This document shows, piece by piece, positions 24,809 through 33,174 of a stretch of DNA of 34,012 nucleotides (positions are counted from its first letter, which is position 1; every line of letters starts with the position of its first letter). Location of the stretch: contig JAJEDQ010000105.1 of the NCBI GenBank assembly GCA_022821445.1, positions 1-34,012 of the forward strand. Direction: 5' to 3'. The translations under genes were made by a program, and so were the position numbers. The DNA comes from Acidimicrobiia bacterium. Lineage in GTDB: Bacteria > Actinomycetota > Acidimicrobiia > Acidimicrobiales > Bin134. Under the pieces are notes generated by a model. That model worked only from the letters and a program-made list of their open reading frames with translations, did not search any database and was not told where the DNA came from.

Positions 24809-25870
24809 TCAGATTTGGGCTTCGCGGGGGTCCCAGCGCTCGCGGGCCTTGTCGCCCACCCGGTTGAGGGCGAACACGGTCATGAACATCACGATGCCGG
24901 GCACGAACACCAAGTGGGGATGGTCCTTGTAGTTCTCCTGGCCCGCCTCGATCATGTTGCCCCACGTTGGTTCAGGGGGCTGGATCCCCACGCCCAGGAA
25001 GCTGAGGGAGGCCTCAGCCACTATCAGCACCGCGGTCACCAAGAAGGCATACGAAACCATGGGCAGCGCCACGTTGGGCATCAGCTCCCGAAAAATGACG
25101 CGCCGGTCCCCCGACCCCATGGACTTGGCGGCCAAAACAAACTCCCGCTGGGCGAAGGTCAATGTGTTGGCCCGAGCCAATCGTATGTAGGTCGGGATGC
25201 CCAACAGGGACAGTTCCAGCGCCATGGTCCATTGGTTCTGGGTGAATATCGTGGCCATCGCCACCAGCAGGATCAGCGGAGGAAAGGCCAGCAGGGAGTC
25301 GGCCATAATCCCGACCCCGCTGTCAAAGGGGCCCCGGTAATAGCCCGCCGCGATTCCGATAATCCCCCCGATCAACAAGCCGATGGCCACCGCCCCCAGG
25401 CTGATGATCAGAGACGTGCGCGCCCCCCACATCACCCCGCCCAATATGTCGAGCGCTTGGGAATTGGTTCCGAGGGGATGTTCAGAGAAGAGATCGGGCC
25501 GAAGGCGCGGGGTGTCGCCTATCGTGTTCTTCACCAACTTGGACTCTTGCAGCGGCAGCCAAGCCACAGTTATGGCCGAAAGCCCAATGAGCACCAGCCA
25601 GAACCCCGACAGCCACGCCGAGGTGTCGAAGCTAGATCCCCAGCTCCTCTGACAAAGCGCGTCTAGGCCGAAGTATCCGCCCACGATCCCCGCCAGCACC
25701 AGGGCGACCCTGATCTCGGCGGTCACATCGTTGAGCACCATGGTGCCCACGAAAATCACCGCAATGCCGATGGGCAGCAGCGGCCAGAGCCAGAAAGGCC
25801 GGGGCTCGGCGCTGCGAGCTCGAACCTCAGCCTCGCCTAGGGCGATTGTGTCATTCGTCGTCTCAGACAC
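24809..25870 (-). CDS. ABC transporter permease, DppC/OppC type (cassette 1)
   Basis: This is the second membrane subunit of a peptide/nickel-type importer. The conserved core begins near HPLGTNSQALDILGGVMWGARTSL (residue 131), and the EAA loop that docks on the ATPase lies near 246-266 (LAAKSMGSGDRRVIFRELMP). With 353 residues it is longer than the usual 290-310, because the N-terminal part has extra hydrophobic segments (about 29-46, 54-72 and 87-105) instead of a single helix. The start is GTG 25870, overlapping the permease B gene by eight bases. It closely resembles the cassette 2 copy at 28996-30072. No ATPase gene follows; the next gene is a convergent toxin. Confidence 0.95.
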   Translation of the reverse strand: MSETTNDTIALGEAEVRARSAEPRPFWLWPLLPIGIAVIFVGTMVLNDVTAEIRVALVLAGIVGGYFGLDALCQRSWGSSFDTSAWLSGFWLVLIGLSAITVAWLPLQESKLVKNTIGDTPRLRPDLFSEHPLGTNSQALDILGGVMWGARTSLIISLGAVAIGLLIGGIIGIAAGYYRGPFDSGVGIMADSLLAFPPLILLVAMATIFTQNQWTMALELSLLGIPTYIRLARANTLTFAQREFVLAAKSMGSGDRRVIFRELMPNVALPMVSYAFLVTAVLIVAEASLSFLGVGIQPPEPTWGNMIEAGQENYKDHPHLVFVPGIVMFMTVFALNRVGDKARERWDPREAQI

Positions 25871-26990
25871 GGCCCCGCCTGATCCTGGGATCGAGGTACT
25901 GGTAGGAGATGTCGATGATGGCGTTCAGCATCACGTAGCCCACGGCCAGCACAAGCACACCGCCTTGCACGATGGTGTAGTTCTTGGGGATCACCCCGGT
26001 GCCCACGATCAGCTTGCCCAGCCCCTCCAGGCCGAAGATGGTCTCGATGATGACCGTTCCGCCGATGAGCCGGCCCAGCGTGATTCCGGCCACGGTGATG
26101 AGAGAGAACGACGACGGCCGCAGCGCGTCGCGGAACAAGATCCGCCATGTGGGCATGCCCTTGGCCCGAGCGGACAGCACAAACTGCTCCTGAAGGGTCG
26201 ACAGCATGTCGGCCCTCAACAGCCGGGTGAACACCGCGATCTCGCTCAAGGCCAGGGCCAGCGCGGGCAAAAACAGCGAGCGAATCTGCTCACGCCAGTT
26301 GTCGTCGTAGCGGTGAGAGGCCGTGCGGGGGAAGTCGGGCCACTGGACGAACACCCACATCATGAGACCGGCCACCACCAGCGTGGCAATGGCGTACCCG
26401 AACCACCCCGAGAGGTCGGCGCGGTCTTCGGCCAATCGGCTGATGGCCAGATAGAGCAACCGCAAAACGATCAGTCCCATGCCGATGACCCAAATCCAAC
26501 GGGGGATGGATTCGCGGAATACGAAGAAGAAGATGAACAGCAGGCCGGCCAAGAACGTGGGGACCGAGATGAAGCCGAACATGGTGCCGCTCACCAACCG
26601 GTCGACCCGAGTTCCAGCCGCCTGAGCCGACCAGACCCCCAAGAAGATGGCGGTGGTGAACGACATTCCCAATGCCATGGCCGACAAGCGCAACGTGGGC
26701 CCAACGCTGCGCTGGATCAGGTCGGTGACCGGCTCATTGGGGGACCGCAACGACAGACCCAAATCGCCGCTCAGCGCACCGCTCAGCCAGTCCACGTAAC
26801 GGTCGGTGATCGGCTTGTCCAGCCCCAGCGACTTTCTGACCGCCTCTAGATCCTCGAGAGTGGCATCAGTGCCCAGCATATTGGCGGCCGGGTCGCCGGG
26901 AATCAGATCGACCAGGAAGAAGGTGGCCAAAGAAACGAGGAAGAGCACCGGCACGAGCCGGATCAGCTTCAAGCCGATCACCCGTAGCAC
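25863..26990 (-). CDS. ABC transporter permease, DppB/OppB type (cassette 1)
   Basis: This is the first membrane subunit of the importer. The N-terminal helix with VPVLFLVSLATFFLVDLIPGDPA is typical, as are the GFISVPTFLAGLL helix, the EAA loop SARAKGMPTWRILFRDAL (273-290) and the C-terminal MLNAIIDISYQYLDPRIR. At 375 residues it exceeds the usual 305-340. The excess is an insertion at about 163-235 with two hydrophobic segments, also present in the cassette 2 copy. It starts 53 bases after the binding-protein gene and overlaps the permease C gene by eight bases, so the three form one operon. Confidence 0.95.
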   Translation of the reverse strand: MLRVIGLKLIRLVPVLFLVSLATFFLVDLIPGDPAANMLGTDATLEDLEAVRKSLGLDKPITDRYVDWLSGALSGDLGLSLRSPNEPVTDLIQRSVGPTLRLSAMALGMSFTTAIFLGVWSAQAAGTRVDRLVSGTMFGFISVPTFLAGLLFIFFFVFRESIPRWIWVIGMGLIVLRLLYLAISRLAEDRADLSGWFGYAIATLVVAGLMMWVFVQWPDFPRTASHRYDDNWREQIRSLFLPALALALSEIAVFTRLLRADMLSTLQEQFVLSARAKGMPTWRILFRDALRPSSFSLITVAGITLGRLIGGTVIIETIFGLEGLGKLIVGTGVIPKNYTIVQGGVLVLAVGYVMLNAIIDISYQYLDPRIRRGRV

Positions 26991-27043
26991 GGTGCTCTTC
27001 CCCGCTTTAGAGCTTCAGTTGCTCAGCAATGCTCCCTTCGAGA

Positions 27044-28894
27044 TCAGTTCTCGATATAGGCGTTGCCGAACAGGAAGATGGTGGCGCCAGCCCGCTGGAC
27101 GCCCTTGATGTTCGGGGCGAGTGCCAAGCCCTCCTCGGTCACCGAGTAGACCATGGCGGGCAGATGCTCTGCCCACACGCACTGCACGGCTGCAATTGCG
27201 GCCCGCTGGTCATCCACGTTCGCCGCTCCGTAGAGCTCGCCCAGCGCGGCGTCCATGTCCGGGTGGGCGAAAGCCATCCGGTTGGAGCCGCTGGTGGACA
27301 GGAGGTTGTCGTTGAGCGACGCCACCCAAGTGGCACCGTCGGCGTTGAAGCCCCAACCGGCCATCTCGTAGTCGGCCTGGATGATGACCCTGGGAATCAG
27401 CACGGTTGTGACGGGACCGAGGTCCACCTCAATATCGAAGCCGGCGGCCTCCAGCATTCCCTCTACCGCCTGGGCGATCTCGGGTCCGGGATCTGTGTCG
27501 GCGTGGACCAGCAACATGGAGCCGTCCCAGCCAGTGTCAGCCTTCACCTCTTCAACCAGCGCCGCGGCGGCATCGGGATCGTAGCTCGGTGCCTGATCGG
27601 CGCATTCCTGCAACTCGGGCGACCACAGCAAGGTGCCCTCAGCAGCAATGGCGTTGGTGGTCTTGAGCTTGCCCTCGAAGGCCCGCTCGTTGATGATGTC
27701 CCGGTTGATGGCGTGGTGGACGGCCCGGCGGATTCTGATGTCCTTGCCGATCACATCGGCACCACGGACGCCCTGGTTGAACAGGAACAGCCCGCCGATG
27801 TTCTGATCCTCAGAGCTCAGAATTGCACCGGCCTCCCGAGCGTCGGCGAACACCCGGGGATCACGCAGGAAGGCGGCGTTGAAGTCGCCGGCCTGGAATG
27901 CCTCCCAGTTGGCCACCGAGCTGCCCGGCCAGGTGAACTCGATCTCCTCGATGCACACCGGGCCGCCCCAGTAGTTGTCTCGGGCCCGCAGCACGGTTCG
28001 CACGTTGGGCTCCACCTCGGCCACCTCATAGGGTCCGAAGCTGGCTGCGTTGACCAGTTCGGGGGTCACCGCCATCCGGTTGCGCACCAGTCGGGCTGCG
28101 CTGGTTTCCTCGGTGGCGTTGGCCGCCTCTTCGTCCAGAAGCTGGGCGATGATGCGCGGGTTCACGATCATGCCGGGCTCGTCGCCCAACAGCGTATGGA
28201 AGGTGCTCCACCCTCGATGGAGTCGGAATATCACGGTGCTGTCATCGGGGACTTCGGTGCTGTCGAAGTCGATGAGGGCCACCGATCCAGCCGCACGGTT
28301 AGTCATGCCGTCGCCGCGGGAGTCGAAGAACCGGAGCATCGAGTCGACCACGTCTTGGGCAATGAACGCATCGCCGTTGCCGTAGGTGATGCCCGAGCGG
28401 ATCTTCAGCGTCCACTCGGTGAAGTCGTCGTTGGGGGTCAGCGACTCAGCGGCCTGGCCGTTGGATACGCCAGCCGCGGGGTCGAACGCCATCAACACGT
28501 CCCACACGTTCACAATCTGGGTTCCGCCTACCAAGGCGCCGCTGCTGCCGGTCGGATCCATGTTGGCGTTGGGCGAGTACACCGCGTAGTTGACCTTGGT
28601 GCCCGGCACTGTGGCTTCGCAGCCATCCATCATCTCCTCTGATGCGGAAGGCTCGTCGCCATCGTCGGCGGCCGGCGCCGGCTCATCGTCGCCATCGTCG
28701 GCGGCCGGCGCGGGCTCATCGTCGCCATCGTCGGCGGCCGGCGCGGGCTCATCGTCGCCATCACCAGACGGCGCGGCGGGTGCGGACTCGTCTGGCCCGG
28801 CGGTCACCCCGTCATCGTCGTCGTTGCCGCAGGCCGCGGCCACCAGACCGAAAACCATAAGCAGCGCCAAGAGCTTGAAAAGCCAGGAATGCAT
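27044..28894 (-). CDS. ABC transporter substrate-binding lipoprotein, SBP family 5 (cassette 1)
   Basis: The 616-residue protein is a lipid-anchored binding protein that presents a ligand to the permeases. A signal peptide ends in a VAAAC lipobox (Cys22), followed by an acidic Asp/Glu-Pro-Ala linker (about 23-88) made largely of an 11-residue repeat, then the solute-binding domain. Features of the family include the early SLTPNDDFTEWTLKIRSGI region, the DNYWGGP motif and the C-terminal lobe ending in a hydrophobic strand. The ligand (peptide, nickel or another compound) cannot be told from sequence. ATG 28894 has AGGGGG nearby upstream, and a good promoter lies at 28927-28955. It is paralogous to the protein at 31298-33094. 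Confidence 0.95.
   Translation of the reverse strand: MHSWLFKLLALLMVFGLVAAACGNDDDDGVTAGPDESAPAAPSGDGDDEPAPAADDGDDEPAPAADDGDDEPAPAADDGDEPSASEEMMDGCEATVPGTKVNYAVYSPNANMDPTGSSGALVGGTQIVNVWDVLMAFDPAAGVSNGQAAESLTPNDDFTEWTLKIRSGITYGNGDAFIAQDVVDSMLRFFDSRGDGMTNRAAGSVALIDFDSTEVPDDSTVIFRLHRGWSTFHTLLGDEPGMIVNPRIIAQLLDEEAANATEETSAARLVRNRMAVTPELVNAASFGPYEVAEVEPNVRTVLRARDNYWGGPVCIEEIEFTWPGSSVANWEAFQAGDFNAAFLRDPRVFADAREAGAILSSEDQNIGGLFLFNQGVRGADVIGKDIRIRRAVHHAINRDIINERAFEGKLKTTNAIAAEGTLLWSPELQECADQAPSYDPDAAAALVEEVKADTGWDGSMLLVHADTDPGPEIAQAVEGMLEAAGFDIEVDLGPVTTVLIPRVIIQADYEMAGWGFNADGATWVASLNDNLLSTSGSNRMAFAHPDMDAALGELYGAANVDDQRAAIAAVQCVWAEHLPAMVYSVTEEGLALAPNIKGVQRAGATIFLFGNAYIEN
28650..28762. repeat. 33-bp tandem repeat in the binding-protein linker
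   Basis: A 33-base unit occurs as a 30-base variant (28650-28679), two full identical copies (28680-28712 and 28713-28745) and a 17-base partial copy (to 28762). It encodes the DDGDDEPAPAA linker repeat between the lipid anchor and the binding domain. The frame is preserved, so copy number can change without breaking the protein. Confidence 0.9.
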
Positions 28895-28926
28895 GTCACT
28901 TCCCCCTCATGGATTGTGGTGCCGAC

Positions 28927-28955
28927 ACTCTAGGAAAGCTCCGCTCAGGGGGCAA
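28927..28955 (-). promoter_or_regulatory. Promoter of cassette 1 (TTGCCC-17-TAGAGT)
   Basis: On the reverse strand TTGCCC (28950-28955) and TAGAGT (28927-28932) are separated by exactly 17 bases and lie 33 bases before the binding-protein start. The same two hexamers with the same spacing precede the paralogous cassette 2, which strongly supports function. The pattern fits the housekeeping sigma factor. Confidence 0.65.
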
Positions 28956-28995
28956 CTGATTCCGCCGCCCTCAATACAGGCAACAAAGCCGAGAG

Positions 28996-30072
28996 CTAGA
29001 GATTCGCTTGTCGGGGGTCCCAGAGCTCGCGGGCCTTCTCTCCCACACGGTTGAGCGCAAACACGGTGAGGAACATGGCGATGCCGGGCGCGAAGACGAG
29101 GTGGGGGTGCCGGTCGAAGTCGTCTTGTCCGGCCGCGATCATGTTGCCCCATGTGGGGTCGGGTCGCTGGATGCCCAAGCCGAGGAAGCTCAACGAGGCC
29201 TCGGCCACGATCAACACCGCGATGATGATGAAGGCATAGCTGAAGATGGGCAGGGCCACGTTGGGCACCAGTTCTTTGAAGATGATGCGGCGCCGGGTTG
29301 ATCCCATGGCCTGGGAAGCCAGCACAAACTCCCGTTCGGCAAACACCATGGTGTTCACCCGGGCCAGGCGGATGTAGGTGGGAATCCCCAGCACGGCAAG
29401 GGCGATGGCCATATTGCGGGGGCTGCGGTCCATCACGCTGGCCAACGCCAGCAACAGGATCAGCGGCGGAAAGGCCAGCAGCGAGTCGACAAACACCCCG
29501 ACGCCGGTGTCCAGCTTGCCCCGGAAGAACCCGGCCACCACACCGATGGTACCGCCCACCAATATCCCGATGGCCACGGCCAGCACGCTGACTTGCAGCG
29601 ACACCCGGGCCCCGTAGATGATGCCTCCGAGAACGTCGAGGGCCTGGCGGTCGGTTCCCAGCGGATGGGCCGATAGCAGGTCCGGCCGCTTCAGGGTGGG
29701 CGTGCCGTCGAAAATCGTGGCCGAGGCATCTTTGGCCTCGGAGATGGGCAGGAAGTCGGCGAACGCGGCCGAGAGCCCAACAATGGCCACCCAAAAGACC
29801 GACAGCCACAGCCCGGTCTCGAACCGCGACCCACAGACGAGCTTCCCCGCGCTGTCGAGGGCCATGAACAGCAGCACCAGCCCTCCCACGGTCAGCACCA
29901 CCCGGTAGCCGGCGTTCGCGTCGGTCAGCACCATCAGACCGATGACGATGGCGGCCACTCCGCCGATCAGCCCCACCGCCAAGCGCACCAAGCGCTGCGC
30001 GTGGGTGAGGGGGTCCACCAGTTCGCCGGCCACATAGCCGCTGTCGAGCGCAAGCCCAGTGTCAGCGGCCAC
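28996..30072 (-). CDS. ABC transporter permease, DppC/OppC type (cassette 2)
   Basis: This 358-residue membrane protein is the paralogue of the cassette 1 permease C. The core starts at about HPLGTDRQALDVLGGIIYGARVSL and contains the EAA loop LASQAMGSTRRRIIFKELVPN. It ends with FALNRVGEKARELWDPRQ, nearly the same as the other copy. The N-terminus again has several extra hydrophobic segments before the core. The start is GTG 30072, overlapping the permease B gene by 11 bases. After its stop, a spacer of about 100 bases carries the promoter of cassette 1. Confidence 0.95.
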   Translation of the reverse strand: MAADTGLALDSGYVAGELVDPLTHAQRLVRLAVGLIGGVAAIVIGLMVLTDANAGYRVVLTVGGLVLLFMALDSAGKLVCGSRFETGLWLSVFWVAIVGLSAAFADFLPISEAKDASATIFDGTPTLKRPDLLSAHPLGTDRQALDVLGGIIYGARVSLQVSVLAVAIGILVGGTIGVVAGFFRGKLDTGVGVFVDSLLAFPPLILLLALASVMDRSPRNMAIALAVLGIPTYIRLARVNTMVFAEREFVLASQAMGSTRRRIIFKELVPNVALPIFSYAFIIIAVLIVAEASLSFLGLGIQRPDPTWGNMIAAGQDDFDRHPHLVFAPGIAMFLTVFALNRVGEKARELWDPRQANL

Positions 30073-31183
30073 GTCGCAACCTCGGGTCCAGATAGCTGTA
30101 AGAGATGTCGATGGCGCCGTTCAACACCACATAGAAAGTGGCCAGGATGAGCACGCCGCCCTGCACTACGGGGAAGTCACCGGTGTTCACCCCGTCGTTC
30201 ACGATCAAGCTGCCCATGCCGGGCAGGCGGAAGATAGACTCCACGATAACGGTCCCGCCGATCAGGCGACCGAAGGCCACACCCGCCAGGGTGATGAGCG
30301 AGAACGACGACGGACGAAGCGCGTCTCGAGCCAGGATCCGCACCGGCGGCATCCCCTTGGCCCGGGCCGACAAGATGAAATCCTCTTGGAGGGTTGCCTG
30401 CATATCGCCGCGCAAGAGCCTCATGAACACCGCTATCTCCGTGAGGGCGACCGTGACCGCGGGCAGAAATGCGCTGCGGAAGTTCTCGAGTCTGCCTTCA
30501 TCAGACGTCCAACGCACGAATCCCTGGCGGGGGAACGAAGGCCACTTGTTGGCCAGCCAAACCGTCAGCCCGGCCACAACGATGGCCGCCGCCGCCCTCA
30601 AGAGCATCCCCCGCGCCTGGTCGTGCCGGTTCAGCACCGCGCTCCACAGCAGCCACAGCGACCAGGCCAAACCCAAGATCAGCACCGCATAGCGGGGAAC
30701 GCTGGCGTGGAATACGAACATGAATACCAACAGCAAACCAGCCAAAAAGCTGGGGATGGAGATGATGCCGAATGCTGCTCCGCTGCTTACCCGGTCGAAA
30801 CGCGTCCCGGCTCGATACGCCGCCCATGATCCCAGCGGCACCGCAATGAGCAGGGCCATGGCCATTCCCATGAGAGATATCTGGATGGTGACTGGGAAGG
30901 TCTGCTTGAGCCTGTCGGCCACCTTGACCCCGGGACGGGTGATCTGCTCCCCGAAGTCTCCTTGGAAGATGCTGCCCAGCCAGTCGAAATAGCGGGAAAC
31001 CACGTTCTCGTCGAGGCCTAGCTCCTTCTCGATGCGCTCGTAGTCGCCCGGCTCCCCCTCCATGCCGATGATGGCCAAGATGGGATCGCCGGGGACCAGT
31101 TCGATGAGTAGCGAGGTGGCCAAGCTGACGATGATCAGCACCGGTACGAGCCGGACCAGTTTAAGCCCGATGGTGCGCAGCAC
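30062..31183 (-). CDS. ABC transporter permease, DppB/OppB type (cassette 2)
   Basis: This 373-residue permease is the paralogue of the cassette 1 permease B, with the same opening (MLRTIGLKLVRLVPVLIIV), the same EAA loop type (SARAKGMPPVRILARDAL), and the same ending around ISYSYLDPRLRRGR. It also carries the extra central insertion with two hydrophobic segments between PRYAVLILG and RSAFLPAVTVAL. It starts 114 bases after the binding-protein gene, a gap that contains a hairpin, and overlaps permease C by 11 bases. Confidence 0.95.
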   Translation of the reverse strand: MLRTIGLKLVRLVPVLIIVSLATSLLIELVPGDPILAIIGMEGEPGDYERIEKELGLDENVVSRYFDWLGSIFQGDFGEQITRPGVKVADRLKQTFPVTIQISLMGMAMALLIAVPLGSWAAYRAGTRFDRVSSGAAFGIISIPSFLAGLLLVFMFVFHASVPRYAVLILGLAWSLWLLWSAVLNRHDQARGMLLRAAAAIVVAGLTVWLANKWPSFPRQGFVRWTSDEGRLENFRSAFLPAVTVALTEIAVFMRLLRGDMQATLQEDFILSARAKGMPPVRILARDALRPSSFSLITLAGVAFGRLIGGTVIVESIFRLPGMGSLIVNDGVNTGDFPVVQGGVLILATFYVVLNGAIDISYSYLDPRLRRGR

Positions 31184-31258
31184 GCCTGCTCAACCCCCTT
31201 CCCAGGTGATCGTGATCGGGACCATCGGCTGTCGCCTAGGTCCGGTGGTGGAGTGCCA

Positions 31259-31285
31259 GCCCGCCAAACCGAGTGCTCGGCGGGC
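31259..31285 (-). terminator. Intercistronic hairpin after binding protein 2
   Basis: GCCCGCC (31259-31265) pairs with GGCGGGC (31279-31285), and inside it CGAG/CTCG can pair further. It begins 12 bases after the stop of the binding-protein gene and has no T-tract. Such hairpins can partly stop transcription or protect the upstream mRNA, so binding protein is made in excess over permease. The role is inferred. Confidence 0.45.
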
Positions 31286-31297
31286 CGGTCAGTCCAA

Positions 31298-33094
31298 TCA
31301 GCCCTGGTCGAGGTAAGCGTCGTGGAACAGCAAGGAGCTTGCCTGGCTTCCCACAATCCCCTTCACATGGGGCTTCCAGATGAAGAACTCCTCGATGGTC
31401 TCATAGATGGCGCTGGGCCAGCTCTGCTGCCAGACCGACCAGATCTCGGCCAGAGCGGCCTGGATCTCGTCATTGTTGGTGGCCACTTGGAGCTTGTCCA
31501 AAGCAGCATCCATGTTGGGATCGGCGTAGCCGATACGGTTGTTGCCCGCATCCGAGCGGAACTGGAGCACGGGGATGAATGGCGTTTCATCGGACACGTT
31601 GAATCCCCAGCAGGCCAGATCGAAATCGGCGTTCACCAGCACGATTCCGATCAAGTCCAAGATGGTGCCGTCGTTATCCACCTCCACTTCGAACCCGGCC
31701 GCTTCCAGGAGGGCTTCTGCCGCGATGGCCCAGTCGATGCGGCTGGGCGCGTTGTGGCAGGCCAGCCTGATTGTGCCGTCCCAACCGGTCTCGTCCTTGA
31801 CCTCTTGCACCAGGGCTCGGGCCCGCTCGAGGTTGGGCTGAATCGGGGCGAACAACTCCTCGTCCCAGTAGATCGAATCGGTGGAGAGCAGGGAGGCCCC
31901 GGGCTTGCCGAGACCCTCGTTTGCCCGCTGGTCCATCACCGCCGGATCCACGGACAGGGCGATGGCCTCACGCAGCCGCACATCAGTGGTGGGAGGCGTT
32001 GATCCCCTGACGCCGTTGTTCACGAACACGACGCCGCCCGCGTTCTGCAAGAACACATGGCCGTTGGCGCCTTCGCCGTCTTCTCGGGCTTCGGAGATCA
32101 CCCGGGGCTCACGCAGGAACGCCACCTGGATCTCGTCGTTCTTGTAGGCCTCGTAGGTGGCCGGGGCACCGGGAATGCGGATGAAGCGAACGGTCTCGAT
32201 GCACACCGGCCCGCCCCAGTAGTCATCCTTGGCGGTGACCACGATCTCCTCGCCCGGCGCGTAGCGCTCGATGTTGTAGGGGCCGAGGCCGGCGTTCACC
32301 GGGTTGAGGTTGAACTCCTCGTTGCCGATGGCCTCCACAACGGTCGGGTTGACCATCATGCCCGTCTCGTCGGAAAGGGCGTACGGGAACGTTCCCCATG
32401 GACGGTCCAGATGGAAGACCATGTTGAGGTCGTCGATGATCTCGAACTCCTCAATCCAGGCCACATAGGCGCGGCCCTGGTTGCGCCCGCCCTCGCGCAG
32501 GAACCGCTCCATGGTGAATTGAACCACTGAGGTGTCCAGAGGCGTGCCGTCGGGAAAGGCTATGTCCGGACGCAGCGTGAGGGTCCACTCGGTCAGGTCG
32601 TCGTTGGACGAGAACGACTCAGCCAAGTGGGGCACGTACTCCTTGTTGATCTGGTCGTAGATCACCAGCACGTCGTACAGGGTGGCCAACTCGATCATGC
32701 CGGTGGTTCCAGAGCCGGAGGACACCGTTGGGTCTAGTCCCGCGGTCTCCGAGAAGATGCCCATGGTGATCTCCGAGCCCGGCACCGTGGCGTCGCAATT
32801 GTCCATCATCTCGCTGTCCGCCGGCGCGGCGATACCGCCGTCGTCGTCATCTGCGGGTGCCGGCGCCGCATCGTCATCCGCGCCGTCGTCGTCATCTGCG
32901 GGTGCCGGCGCCGCATCATCGTCGGCGCCGTCGTCGTCATCTGCGGGTGCCGGCGCCGCATCATCGTCGGCTTGGGCGGGTGCCGGCTCATCGGGGCCGG
33001 CGGTCACCCCTTCATCGTCGTCGTTGCCGCAGGCCGCGGCCACCAGGCCGAACGCCAGCATCAGGGCCAGCAACTTCAAGAACCATGAACGCAT
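31298..33094 (-). CDS. ABC transporter substrate-binding lipoprotein, SBP family 5 (cassette 2)
   Basis: I chose ATG 33094, which has a strong purine-rich ribosome binding site (GGAGGGGGAG) and yields a clean signal peptide with VAAAC lipobox (Cys22), 598 residues. An ATG at 33130 would add 12 charged residues and would overlap the promoter. An acidic linker made of a 15-residue repeat (about 30-90) precedes the solute-binding domain, with SSNDDLTEWTLTLRPDI, DDYWGGPVCIE and FLREPRV motifs shared with the cassette 1 protein. The two binding proteins are clearly related but differ in much of the ligand-binding half, so they may bind different ligands. The ligand is unknown. Confidence 0.95.
   Translation of the reverse strand: MRSWFLKLLALMLAFGLVAAACGNDDDEGVTAGPDEPAPAQADDDAAPAPADDDDGADDDAAPAPADDDDGADDDAAPAPADDDDGGIAAPADSEMMDNCDATVPGSEITMGIFSETAGLDPTVSSGSGTTGMIELATLYDVLVIYDQINKEYVPHLAESFSSNDDLTEWTLTLRPDIAFPDGTPLDTSVVQFTMERFLREGGRNQGRAYVAWIEEFEIIDDLNMVFHLDRPWGTFPYALSDETGMMVNPTVVEAIGNEEFNLNPVNAGLGPYNIERYAPGEEIVVTAKDDYWGGPVCIETVRFIRIPGAPATYEAYKNDEIQVAFLREPRVISEAREDGEGANGHVFLQNAGGVVFVNNGVRGSTPPTTDVRLREAIALSVDPAVMDQRANEGLGKPGASLLSTDSIYWDEELFAPIQPNLERARALVQEVKDETGWDGTIRLACHNAPSRIDWAIAAEALLEAAGFEVEVDNDGTILDLIGIVLVNADFDLACWGFNVSDETPFIPVLQFRSDAGNNRIGYADPNMDAALDKLQVATNNDEIQAALAEIWSVWQQSWPSAIYETIEEFFIWKPHVKGIVGSQASSLLFHDAYLDQG
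32838..32971. repeat. 45-bp tandem repeat in the second binding-protein linker
   Basis: Copies lie at 32838-32882, 32883-32927 and 32928-32971 (last copy one base short of a full match). They encode an Asp-rich unit of the type DDDGADDDAAPAPA. The unit differs in length and sequence from the 33-base repeat in the paralogue, at the same place in the protein. Confidence 0.9.
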
Positions 33095-33128
33095 GGATTT
33101 TCTCCCCCTCCTGCAAGTTGGTTCCGAC

Positions 33129-33157
33129 ACTCTATGGAACCCACCACGTCAGGGCAA
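33129..33157 (-). promoter_or_regulatory. Promoter of cassette 2 (TTGCCC-17-TAGAGT)
   Basis: On the reverse strand TTGCCC (33152-33157) and TAGAGT (33129-33134) are 17 bases apart, 35 bases before the binding-protein ATG. Both hexamers, the spacing and the GTCGG just after the -10 are the same as at cassette 1. Confidence 0.65.
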
Positions 33158-33174
33158 ACAAGGCCAAGCGCCCG

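Noticed and set aside
28650-32971. Short tandem repeats considered as a CRISPR array or minisatellite
   Set aside because: The units abut without spacers, keep the reading frame and encode a lipoprotein linker.
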